Of a stretch of 5,214 nt of DNA, positions 1 to 5,028 are shown piece after piece. The position numbers and the translations under genes are program-made. The notes under the pieces are model-generated. The model saw nothing but the letters and a program-made list of their open reading frames with translations. It was not told the origin of the DNA and did no database searches. Position 1 is the stretch's first letter; every line of letters starts with the position of its first letter. Location of the stretch: positions 1,304-6,517 of the forward strand of contig MEPT01000057.1 of the NCBI GenBank assembly GCA_001769925.1, given 5' to 3'. Source of the stretch: Bdellovibrionales bacterium RBG_16_40_8. GTDB lineage: Bacteria; Bdellovibrionota; Bdellovibrionia; Bdellovibrionales; UBA1609.

Positions 1-612
1 GGCTATGCCTGCAACTTCTTGATACATGCGAAATTGACCCGTAATTGTTACGCCATATTTATTTACTGTGGCATCCACAAGGCCATTAGAATTAATGGTC
101 ATAACGGTCTTACTGGATCTAAATAGACCGCTTCTCAATGTGTATTGACCTGCATATCCTTCATCTAGAATTTTTATGCTCGAATCATAACAATCAAGAA
201 TGATCGGAGTTTTCAGTATCTGACTATTGGCCTGCGGAGTAATAACTAGTTTGCCCCCCGACATTTTCATAATAGCCTCAGGAGGAGATTTCACCTCAAG
301 CTCCTCTTTTAAAGCGCTTAACCCTCTGGGCATAATACCAATGGCGTTGACCTCAGGGATAAATTCTCCTGTCATAATTTTGCCTGATTTTTCTTTGGGC
401 AGATAAAGTACAATTAAAAACGTGCCCTTTTTCTCTTCGTTGGGCAAAACCAGCGCCTTGACTCTTTTATCGCCCATCTTACCTTTGTAGCCACCAGCCC
501 GCAGATCAATGAGTGACCCTGACAGCCCTTTGATTTCAGCTTTTGCTTCTTTTGGGGTGACGATAGTTTGCGCCATCATTACCGACATTATTGTTAAAAT
601 TAGTTTTTTCAT
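1..612 (-). CDS. Secreted protein of unknown function, 3' end beyond the left edge
   Basis: This frame opens with ATG at 612 and stays open for 204 codons to base 1, so the C-terminus is missing. The start is MKKLILTIMSVMMAQTIV followed by TPKEAKA-E, a Sec signal peptide with a likely cleavage after residue 25 (AKA|E); the mature protein would act in the periplasm, outer membrane or outside. The visible mature part (26-204) has alternating hydrophobic and charged stretches suggesting beta-strands (for example FLIVLYLP near 65-72 and KLVITPQ near 121-127) and a single cysteine at 141. I recognise no domain. It is the last visible gene of a minus-strand unit: only 4 bp separate it from the stop of the preceding gene, whose last codons hold its ribosome binding site. 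That the frame is real is supported by the signal peptide, the binding site and the absence of stops over 612 bp. Function unknown; an envelope or surface role is inference only. Confidence 0.85.
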   Translation of the reverse strand, partial: MKKLILTIMSVMMAQTIVTPKEAKAEIKGLSGSLIDLRAGGYKGKMGDKRVKALVLPNEEKKGTFLIVLYLPKEKSGKIMTGEFIPEVNAIGIMPRGLSALKEELEVKSPPEAIMKMSGGKLVITPQANSQILKTPIILDCYDSSIKILDEGYAGQYTLRSGLFRSSKTVMTINSNGLVDATVNKYGVTITGQFRMYQEVAGIA

Positions 613-616
613 ATTA

Positions 617-1537
617 TTACCTCTTCCAAACCGGATAAATTATGCACGAGTTTTGCGCCCCAAGTTTATACGCCACATTTTCAGACTTCTCCCTTGCAAA
701 TTGCACTGCACGAGTTGATGTTTTAAACCGACTTGTGTTACCAGCATTAAAGTCAGCAATCGCAAGTGACGCCCGATCAAGTTCACTGATCGCACAGGCA
801 AAGTGTCTGCGAAATAAGTCGCTATTTAAATCATCGGCCGACCAACGCAGCACAAGCTCAGCTAGTCTTAACTCATAGGTGTTTCGGGCCAACGCATCCG
901 GTAACCCTGAGCCATCACCGTTGTAAAAACCAAGTAGTGTAATAGCTGCATCTCTATAATTGGTGAAAAATCCGTTGCCATAATCTTCTGGTAAACAGTC
1001 AAAACTGCGACAATGTCTTTGATAGCTGGTGACATAGCGAATGTAATAGTTTTCGTCTAAACTTGTAACCGTATTTAAGATGTAATTGTAATACACACTT
1101 AAAAAATAAATCGCCGCTCTCTTCTCTAAACTCAGGCACCCCTGATCGCCAACCGGACAAGAGTTTTGAAACACGCTATTCAATCTTAAACCTCTTTGAA
1201 TGGCATTTTGTAGAAGGGGCTTTTCTTGCAATTTGGGATCAAAACTTTGCAAAGCCTCGCGAAGTCCTTGCATAAGCATATTTCTTGCGCCCCGAATATC
1301 ACCATCATTAAAAAGTTCATGGGCTTGATCGAGCGCGTCTCGTAGAATTCCAGTAGCCTCATGACAAATTCCGTACAGATCATATCTGCCAGACACTCCA
1401 TTATAGAGGTCAGAGCGTGATCCACCGTTGCCGCCTTTGCCAACGTCAGAACCGGATTTATCTTGGGCCCAGGCGAAGTTTGCCGTTAATGTTTGTGCTA
1501 CAAGCACCAAACTTGTGATTAAAATTTCTTTTTTCAT
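617..1537 (-). CDS. Secreted, cysteine-containing helical protein of unknown function
   Basis: A 306-residue protein. Residues 1-24 are a clear Sec signal peptide: KK near the start, a hydrophobic core ILITSLVLVAQTL, and cleavage after AWA at 24 (AWA|QD). A short Gly/Ser-rich linker follows (about 28-41, containing GKGGNGG). The rest looks mostly alpha-helical. The mature protein has seven cysteines at 58, 127, 134, 176, 181, 248 and 298; two close pairs (C127/C134 and C176/C181) suggest disulfides after export. No catalytic motif, lipobox or transmembrane helix is visible, and the protein ends VWKR. I do not recognise the family. It starts 26 bp after the TIGR02147-type gene and ends 4 bp before the next secreted-protein gene, so the three are probably co-transcribed. 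The start is supported by a GAGGAG site 6 bases upstream. A periplasmic or surface role linked to the regulator is inference. Confidence 0.9.
   Translation of the reverse strand: MKKEILITSLVLVAQTLTANFAWAQDKSGSDVGKGGNGGSRSDLYNGVSGRYDLYGICHEATGILRDALDQAHELFNDGDIRGARNMLMQGLREALQSFDPKLQEKPLLQNAIQRGLRLNSVFQNSCPVGDQGCLSLEKRAAIYFLSVYYNYILNTVTSLDENYYIRYVTSYQRHCRSFDCLPEDYGNGFFTNYRDAAITLLGFYNGDGSGLPDALARNTYELRLAELVLRWSADDLNSDLFRRHFACAISELDRASLAIADFNAGNTSRFKTSTRAVQFAREKSENVAYKLGAQNSCIIYPVWKR
620..625 (-). promoter_or_regulatory. Ribosome binding site nested in the end of the upstream gene
   Basis: On the minus strand AAGAGG lies 7 bases before the ATG at 612. These bases are also the last two sense codons (Lys-Arg) of the preceding gene, followed at once by its TAA. 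This arrangement usually gives translational coupling and fixes the start of the left-edge gene. Confidence 0.75.
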
Positions 1538-1543
1538 TTGAAT

Positions 1544-1549
1544 CTCCTC
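1544..1549 (-). promoter_or_regulatory. Strong ribosome binding site for the cysteine-containing secreted protein
   Basis: GAGGAG on the minus strand, 6 bases before the ATG at 1537. This is the strongest Shine-Dalgarno in the three-gene unit, which could mean this secreted protein is made in larger amounts than the regulator encoded before it. Confidence 0.75.
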
Positions 1550-1563
1550 GTTTCTTTCATTTT

Positions 1564-2451
1564 CTATTTTGTTAATTCAACAATTTGGGCGTTTAACTGA
1601 ATCACCGTGTCTGACGGCAAAGCTCCGGCCGCAGATGTTTTTGCAGTTAGTCGCTCGTTTAATTTTTTAATAAACTCTTTTAAATCCTCATGAATACTTT
1701 TAAGTTCTGATTTTGGAATGGCTATATTTAACGACCGCATATCCCAACTAGCAAAGTCATCTTGATCTATAGAAACTTTAGTTTGGTCTAGCGTTTGTTT
1801 GTGGTAATCACGCACCACCATGTTCACCACATCTTGCGAATAACGAACAATCGGACTTGCTTGCTTTAATTTTTCAGTTTTTTCATCTCTTATAAGTAGG
1901 CCAACTTTCATAAGAACATTTAACGCATGCTGGGCGTCTTTTTTACTGATACGGTTTTTCATTTTACGCACGATCCACTGCGGGTCTTCGTGAAACTCTT
2001 TAAGCGCAACAAGTTCACGAACAGGCAAAATAAACCACTGGCTAAAAATTTCGTACTGGTGCTCTAAAATTTCAATAGCGCGGCCGGGTTCGCTCGCAGA
2101 AGAATCTTTTAAGACTTCAAAGTAATGTTTTTTTATATCTTGATCTTTAGCTTGGTTAAAATGCACGAGTGCTTCAAAATATGTGCGTTCCTTTGGTTTC
2201 AGCCCCAGCCCATTACAAAATTTAGGGATTAAGTCAGCGGTTAAGGGCCGCTCGCCATCGACTACGCGCTTTAGATAATTGCGCGTTTTAAGCCCTGCCT
2301 TTGTCGCAAATGTTGCAAAAGAATACGTTGAGAGAGAACCTTTTTTAAATTCATAAAAATCTTTTAAGTATTGACGATAATCCGTATAGGCAAAAACATT
2401 TGGCATTTGCCTCTCTTTACGTTCGACATTTTTATCAGTGATTAAATCCAT
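1564..2451 (-). CDS. TIGR02147 / DUF4423-family putative transcriptional regulator
   Basis: A 295-residue cytoplasmic protein with no signal peptide. Its N-terminal third carries the family pattern: TDYRQYLKDFY at 23-33, then a helix-turn-helix-like block at about 42-83 (FATFATKAGLKTRNYLKRV...DGERPLT...LGL) resembling Xre-type DNA-binding helices. The next part (about 125-195) holds HQYEIFSQWFILPVRELV and DPQWIVRKM...KDAQHALNVLMKVGLL, typical of the DUF4423 region. The end, DTVIQLNAQIVELTK, matches the usual family ending (family form close to 'vyqlniqlFPLtk'). The family is expanded in Bdellovibrio relatives and Fibrobacter and often sits beside genes for exported proteins; its targets are largely uncharacterised. 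It is first in the minus-strand unit and divergent from a secreted metallopeptidase gene. The ATG at 2451 has an AAGGAAG site; an in-frame ATG at codon 16 (just before PNVFAYTDY) is a possible shorter start with an AGAGG only 3 bases away. Regulation of its neighbours and of itself is inference. Confidence 0.9.
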   Translation of the reverse strand: MDLITDKNVERKERQMPNVFAYTDYRQYLKDFYEFKKGSLSTYSFATFATKAGLKTRNYLKRVVDGERPLTADLIPKFCNGLGLKPKERTYFEALVHFNQAKDQDIKKHYFEVLKDSSASEPGRAIEILEHQYEIFSQWFILPVRELVALKEFHEDPQWIVRKMKNRISKKDAQHALNVLMKVGLLIRDEKTEKLKQASPIVRYSQDVVNMVVRDYHKQTLDQTKVSIDQDDFASWDMRSLNIAIPKSELKSIHEDLKEFIKKLNERLTAKTSAAGALPSDTVIQLNAQIVELTK

Positions 2452-2457
2452 TTCTGT

Positions 2458-2464
2458 CTTCCTT
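2458..2464 (-). promoter_or_regulatory. Ribosome binding site for the TIGR02147-family gene
   Basis: AAGGAAG on the minus strand, with its AGGA core 8 bases before the ATG at 2451. It favours the long start over the in-frame ATG 45 bases downstream, which has a poorly spaced AGAGG. Confidence 0.65.
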
Positions 2465-2542
2465 TAAGTGTCTTGCAATAAAATTTCGTATCAGTTCATA
2501 AACGTTTATAATGGATTTTTAGTCATCACTGTGAGTGTAAAG

Positions 2543-2548
2543 ATTATA
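2543..2548 (-). promoter_or_regulatory. -10 box (TATAAT) of the regulator unit promoter
   Basis: A perfect TATAAT on the minus strand about 90 bases upstream of the ATG at 2451. No good TTGACA-like -35 lies at 16-18 bases; that position is occupied by the inverted repeat at 2564-2579. A promoter that needs, or is blocked by, a protein bound at the repeat would look like this. Predicted by eye only. Confidence 0.45.
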
Positions 2549-2563
2549 AAGTAATTAAATTTC

Positions 2564-2579
2564 GTTCCCGATAGGGAAC
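2564..2579. promoter_or_regulatory. Perfect inverted repeat, candidate shared operator between divergent genes
   Basis: GTTCCC-GATA-GGGAAC is a perfect 6-bp inverted repeat with a 4-base centre, inside an otherwise AT-rich 193-bp intergenic region. It lies 15 bases from the minus-strand TATAAT and 13 bases from the plus-strand TATAAC, so it covers the expected -35 position of both promoters. This placement fits a dimeric regulator controlling both directions. The adjacent TIGR02147-type protein is the obvious candidate, but this is inference. It could also form a small RNA hairpin, though it would lie upstream of both predicted transcription starts. Confidence 0.5.
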
Positions 2580-2592
2580 AGTATTTTTGGTC

Positions 2593-2598
2593 TATAAC
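2593..2598 (+). promoter_or_regulatory. -10 box (TATAAC) of the metallopeptidase promoter
   Basis: TATAAC differs from consensus at the last base only and would start transcription near 2605, about 40 bases before the ATG at 2645. The expected -35 position falls in the inverted repeat and has no consensus match, as for the divergent promoter. A prediction by eye. Confidence 0.35.
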
Positions 2599-2628
2599 TT
2601 GCATAGTGTCTAGAAGATTAATTTTTAT

Positions 2629-2632
2629 AGGA
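2629..2632 (+). promoter_or_regulatory. Weak, widely spaced ribosome binding site of the metallopeptidase gene
   Basis: AGGA lies 12 bases before the ATG at 2645, farther than usual (5-9). No better site is nearby, and the next in-frame ATG (codon 58) would lose the signal peptide, so 2645 remains the best start. Low translation efficiency is possible. Confidence 0.4.
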
Positions 2633-2644
2633 TAAGACCAAGAT

Positions 2645-3739
2645 ATGAAACAAGGCTGCTATTTTAAACAACTGATTGTACTTATATTTTTTTCCACATT
2701 TAGCGGCCGTTATTTATTGTATGCTTTTGACCAAGTTCGTATTCATGAAAATCATTCCCAAGTGTCTAAGAGTTTAACACCATCTCATGATCTCTTTACG
2801 TGCCCGACTATATATATGGAGGACATGATAAAACTTGATTCCCGTCTAGATGCGGGAACACTAAAAGAACTGAACTACTATCTCGATCAAGATGAACTCT
2901 CGCCCTTTGTGAGCTCACCTAGCCCCCTACACCGAAGATATTTGACCTATATTGAGCCCTTTTTAAAAAAGTTTTTTAGCACCATAGATGCTCCCGAAAA
3001 ATTGCGTCTCATTCAAACCTCCACAATTGAGCCCCAAGGTGCGCTATATTGCACTGGCTTTCAGGGCGGCCCTCATGAGTTCACCATTCTTATTTCCCCT
3101 GATGTTTCTGCCAACACTGAAGACCTGCTTAAGATTATCGTGCATGAATTCACCCACCACTATTTTTACACGCATAAAATAAACCAACCCACTTGGTTTG
3201 AGGAAGGCACCGCCCTTTTAAGCGAATATATGTTTTCTGGTAAACCCAGTGGCGCAGCTATTACCGAACACTTTCAAAAGCCCTGGGCCTCATTTTTTAA
3301 AGACCTCGATAACCCTAAACTATCACTTTCTGCCTACGGGCAAGCGCAATTATTTTTTATGTACTTATATAATTTTTTTGGCGACGAATTGTTGAATAGT
3401 CTACTGAACGCTAAAGGATCTGGAGCAGAGGCCATCAAACACATTATTCAATCTGCAGAAAAATCACCGTGGCTCAGCTTTCAGGATGCTTTTAGGGATT
3501 TTCAAATTGCAAAATATATTAATCGTTTAGACCCACTTGCGGATAACGATATAGATCAAAGACGCTATTTTATTTTTCAAAGCACGCTGCATGCAAAGCC
3601 AGGCTTAAAGACAAAGGCGTTGGGTGAATGTTATCAGGTAGAAAATTCTGAGTTTGAGCGGATACAGGTTAAAAAAATAATTGATCCAACTAAAGTCAAA
3701 TCTGCAAGCAACAATAGTTTTGACGTTTGCATTGAATAG
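2645..3739 (+). CDS. Secreted zinc metallopeptidase, gluzincin type (HExxH...E)
   Basis: A 364-residue protein. The N-terminus has a Sec-like signal peptide: KQ residues, a hydrophobic stretch LIVLIFFSTFSGRYLLYA, and a possible cleavage after YA at 27. The catalytic core is plain: VHEFTHH with zinc ligands H167 and H171 and catalytic E168, then WFEEG at 184-188, where E187 is the likely third zinc ligand (E186 is the alternative). The stretch YGQAQLFFMYLYNFFGDELL (231-250) matches the helix after the active site in 'peptidase MA-like' and M30 (hyicolysin)-like enzymes. Cysteines at 53, 136, 329 and 362 could form disulfides. There is no obvious Cys-switch propeptide or C-terminal sorting signal. 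It should cleave peptide bonds outside the cytoplasm; the substrate is unknown. It stands alone on the plus strand, divergent from the regulator unit and probably sharing its control region. Peptidase activity is well supported; the exact family is not settled. Confidence 0.88.
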   Translation: MKQGCYFKQLIVLIFFSTFSGRYLLYAFDQVRIHENHSQVSKSLTPSHDLFTCPTIYMEDMIKLDSRLDAGTLKELNYYLDQDELSPFVSSPSPLHRRYLTYIEPFLKKFFSTIDAPEKLRLIQTSTIEPQGALYCTGFQGGPHEFTILISPDVSANTEDLLKIIVHEFTHHYFYTHKINQPTWFEEGTALLSEYMFSGKPSGAAITEHFQKPWASFFKDLDNPKLSLSAYGQAQLFFMYLYNFFGDELLNSLLNAKGSGAEAIKHIIQSAEKSPWLSFQDAFRDFQIAKYINRLDPLADNDIDQRRYFIFQSTLHAKPGLKTKALGECYQVENSEFERIQVKKIIDPTKVKSASNNSFDVCIE

Positions 3740-3933
3740 CTGATCCTGATGCTTTCAGAGAAGTCTCCTCAATTTTCGTCGTTGACTCCGTAGATTTTTC
3801 TTATCACTGTCTGGCCTACATTATAATTCTTGACGGGCAGGGTCAGGCCGGCTACGACCCTGTTTATGCGGAATAAAAACAAAGCACAGTTTCTGCCAAT
3901 ATTTTTATCTCTCTGTAGCCTTGTCATAAGCCC
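3740..3933. other. Convergent spacer without a recognised gene
   Basis: This 194-bp segment separates the 3' ends of the metallopeptidase gene and the beta-helix gene. Short open frames here, including one from 3830 to 4030 on the plus strand, show no recognisable protein features and partly lie antisense to the beta-helix gene. The only clear structure is the hairpin at 3838-3862. Confidence 0.6.
3838..3862. terminator. Strong hairpin between convergent genes, possible terminator
   Basis: CAGGGTC and GACCCTG form a perfect 7-bp stem around an 11-base loop that contains GCCGGC. On the plus strand it is followed by TTTAT, only a weak U-tract; on the minus strand it is followed by CCCGTC, which is no U-tract. 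Its place between converging gene ends fits transcription termination for the metallopeptidase, and perhaps weakly for the beta-helix gene. It could equally be a structural repeat unrelated to termination. Confidence 0.4.
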
Positions 3934-4964
3934 TCATTGCACTCTAAGAGATGATGGTGGATTTGGTATGATGACGGGAGTCGTCACGTCAATATTCCTC
4001 AGTGGATGCGGGTATTCATATGGGATATAATAGGCATTCCATGTATTTGTGGCGTATAGACATTATTCTGTCCATCACCTACCCCATATTCAGTATTGTC
4101 CCTTCCATCTGTTGTTGGTTCATTTACAAAAAAAATACTTTGCGCTCCTCTATTCCCGAAAACAATACCTGAACCACCACGAATACAGTATAATGAGCCG
4201 CCAGTTATGGTATTATTATAAAGCTCCATCCATCTTCCTGAATACGAGGTACGATTACCATGATTATCCACCATTACAGTATTTAACGTGGTATTTCTGA
4301 CAACAGTTCGTGCACCGTAATAACTCTGAGACAAGCAAGTGCCGTTATAAGGTTTCCCTGTATACATTGCTGTAGCTGTTGAATCCTCGATATATATAGC
4401 TTTAGGACTACCGGGAACTGCCTCGTTTGTCCATCCATCCACCTTATTCCATCCGTATCCCATGTTATGAATTGTCTCTTTGTAATTTGGAAGATTTATG
4501 AAGTTACAATTATCAATCAATCCAGGGCCAGACCATGTTTCTATCATAGACCCAATGTAAGTTCCGACTGGATCAAACGTACTGTGATCTATTCGCCAAG
4601 GCTTGTTATCAAGACCCGTTCCGGTTACAACGATCGCATTATCCGAAGTCCGAAAGGTAAAATTAGTCACTCGTGCATAATAATTAGCCGTAGATGGAAG
4701 TGTAATCTTGCCAGTCATTATCGCACCATTCCCATCAAGGGTGATATTTTTAGTGGACGGGATTGCAACAGTTGTAGACCATGTATATGTTCCGCCAGGG
4801 TTACACTTTACGGTATCGCCATGTGCCGCATTTTTAAGGGCTGTTTGAACTGTGGATGAGTTAGTGCAATCTACCAGTGTTGTAGCTGCATAACAATCTG
4901 TACTGTTTATGATTAGACCGATAGCTTCTATTACTAACTTCCCCCGGAATAAGCATTTCACCAT
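3934..4964 (-). pseudogene. Beta-helix protein gene read through an apparent -1 frameshift (full extent)
   Basis: This entry joins the frame starting at 4964 with the -1 frame that runs from 4062 to the TGA at 3934. The -1 frame encodes 42 residues after its last upstream stop (TAA at 4063-4065), containing ATNTWNAYYIPYEYPHPL and ending PPSSLRVQ. I recognise YPHPL followed by a short Pro-rich linker as a common C-terminus of secreted parallel beta-helix proteins from uncultured soil and sediment bacteria. The in-frame tail after N301 (VYTPQIHG and on) is an unlikely ending. The crossover must lie at about 4041-4067; a one-base loss would explain it. The restored protein would be about 342 residues. 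No slippery heptamer or long homopolymer lies at the junction, so programmed frameshifting is unlikely; a real mutation and an assembly error remain open. Confidence 0.7.
3999..4964 (-). CDS. Secreted right-handed parallel beta-helix protein, intact-frame part
   Basis: The uninterrupted frame gives 321 residues. The N-terminus MVKCLFRGKLVIEAIGLIINSTDCYA-A resembles a Sec signal peptide with possible cleavage after A26, though a Glu in the hydrophobic core is unusual. From 27 on the protein fits the pectin-lyase-like beta-helix pattern: VDCTNSSTVQTALKNAAHGD (an opening block for this fold), TVAIPSTKNITLDGNGA at 65-81, then repeated strand-turn units such as WRIDHSTF (123-130), LIDNCNFINL (149-158), AIYIEDST (189-196), RTVVRNTTLN (219-228) and WMELYNNTI (245-253). 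These rungs usually form an elongated scaffold that binds or cleaves carbohydrates or serves as a surface protein; no polysaccharide-lyase active site can be assigned. Asn/Thr/Gly content is high. The last ~20 residues are probably out of frame (see the longer entry). The gene converges on the metallopeptidase and has its own predicted promoter; no functional tie to the other genes is evident. Confidence 0.78.
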   Translation of the reverse strand: MVKCLFRGKLVIEAIGLIINSTDCYAATTLVDCTNSSTVQTALKNAAHGDTVKCNPGGTYTWSTTVAIPSTKNITLDGNGAIMTGKITLPSTANYYARVTNFTFRTSDNAIVVTGTGLDNKPWRIDHSTFDPVGTYIGSMIETWSGPGLIDNCNFINLPNYKETIHNMGYGWNKVDGWTNEAVPGSPKAIYIEDSTATAMYTGKPYNGTCLSQSYYGARTVVRNTTLNTVMVDNHGNRTSYSGRWMELYNNTITGGSLYCIRGGSGIVFGNRGAQSIFFVNEPTTDGRDNTEYGVGDGQNNVYTPQIHGMPIISHMNTRIH

Positions 4965-4979
4965 TTTTTTCGTACATAA

Positions 4980-4984
4980 CCTCC
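4980..4984 (-). promoter_or_regulatory. Shine-Dalgarno (GGAGG) misplaced for the beta-helix start
   Basis: GGAGG on the minus strand is 15 bases from the ATG at 4964 but only 2 bases from another ATG at 4977-4975, which is in a different frame. Seven A residues (4964-4970) lie between the two ATGs. One A fewer would put the upstream ATG in frame (adding MYEK), though at too short a spacing. The true start is therefore uncertain. Confidence 0.5.
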
Positions 4985-5014
4985 AGTGTTTTAAAAATCA
5001 TATGCGCATTCTTA

Positions 5015-5028
5015 ATTATATTCTACCA
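5015..5028 (-). promoter_or_regulatory. Candidate promoter of the beta-helix gene (extended -10)
   Basis: On the minus strand TGG-TAGAAT (5028-5020) is an extended -10 pattern, overlapped by a perfect TATAAT at 5020-5015. Transcription would start near 5008-5013, leaving a leader of about 45-50 bases to the ATG at 4964. No good -35 is seen, which the extended -10 could compensate for. Confidence 0.45.

Noticed and set aside
509..878. Plus-strand open frames at 509-718 and 642-878
   Set aside because: They lie antisense to the two secreted-protein genes, lack ribosome binding sites or signal features, and have composition expected of shadow frames.
1186..1443. Minus-strand 85-residue frame
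   Set aside because: It is wholly inside the 617-1537 gene in another frame, with no independent start signal; the host gene has a signal peptide and strong ribosome binding site.
2564..2598. GGGAAC as the -35 of an ECF sigma factor promoter
   Set aside because: GGGAAC resembles ECF -35 motifs, but no typical ECF -10 lies 15-17 bases downstream on the plus strand, and the minus-strand -10 is a standard TATAAT; an operator explains the symmetry better.
3830..3858. TTGACG followed after 17 bases by TACGAC, as a plus-strand promoter
   Set aside because: The -10 match is poor, the region forms the hairpin, and no convincing plus-strand gene follows.
3830..4030. Plus-strand 66-residue frame with a possible lipobox-like LSGC
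   Set aside because: LSGC lies near the C-terminus rather than after an N-terminal signal, the frame starts just before and runs through the hairpin, and it overlaps the 3' end of the beta-helix gene.
4128..4135. Eight-base A/T run as the site of the beta-helix frameshift
   Set aside because: The -1 frame has several stops between this run and 4063, so the frame change must lie downstream, at about 4041-4067.
4049..4859. Plus-strand frames 4049-4300 and 4467-4859
   Set aside because: Both are antisense to the beta-helix gene, whose repeated strand-turn motifs make the minus strand the coding one; the plus products resemble nothing.
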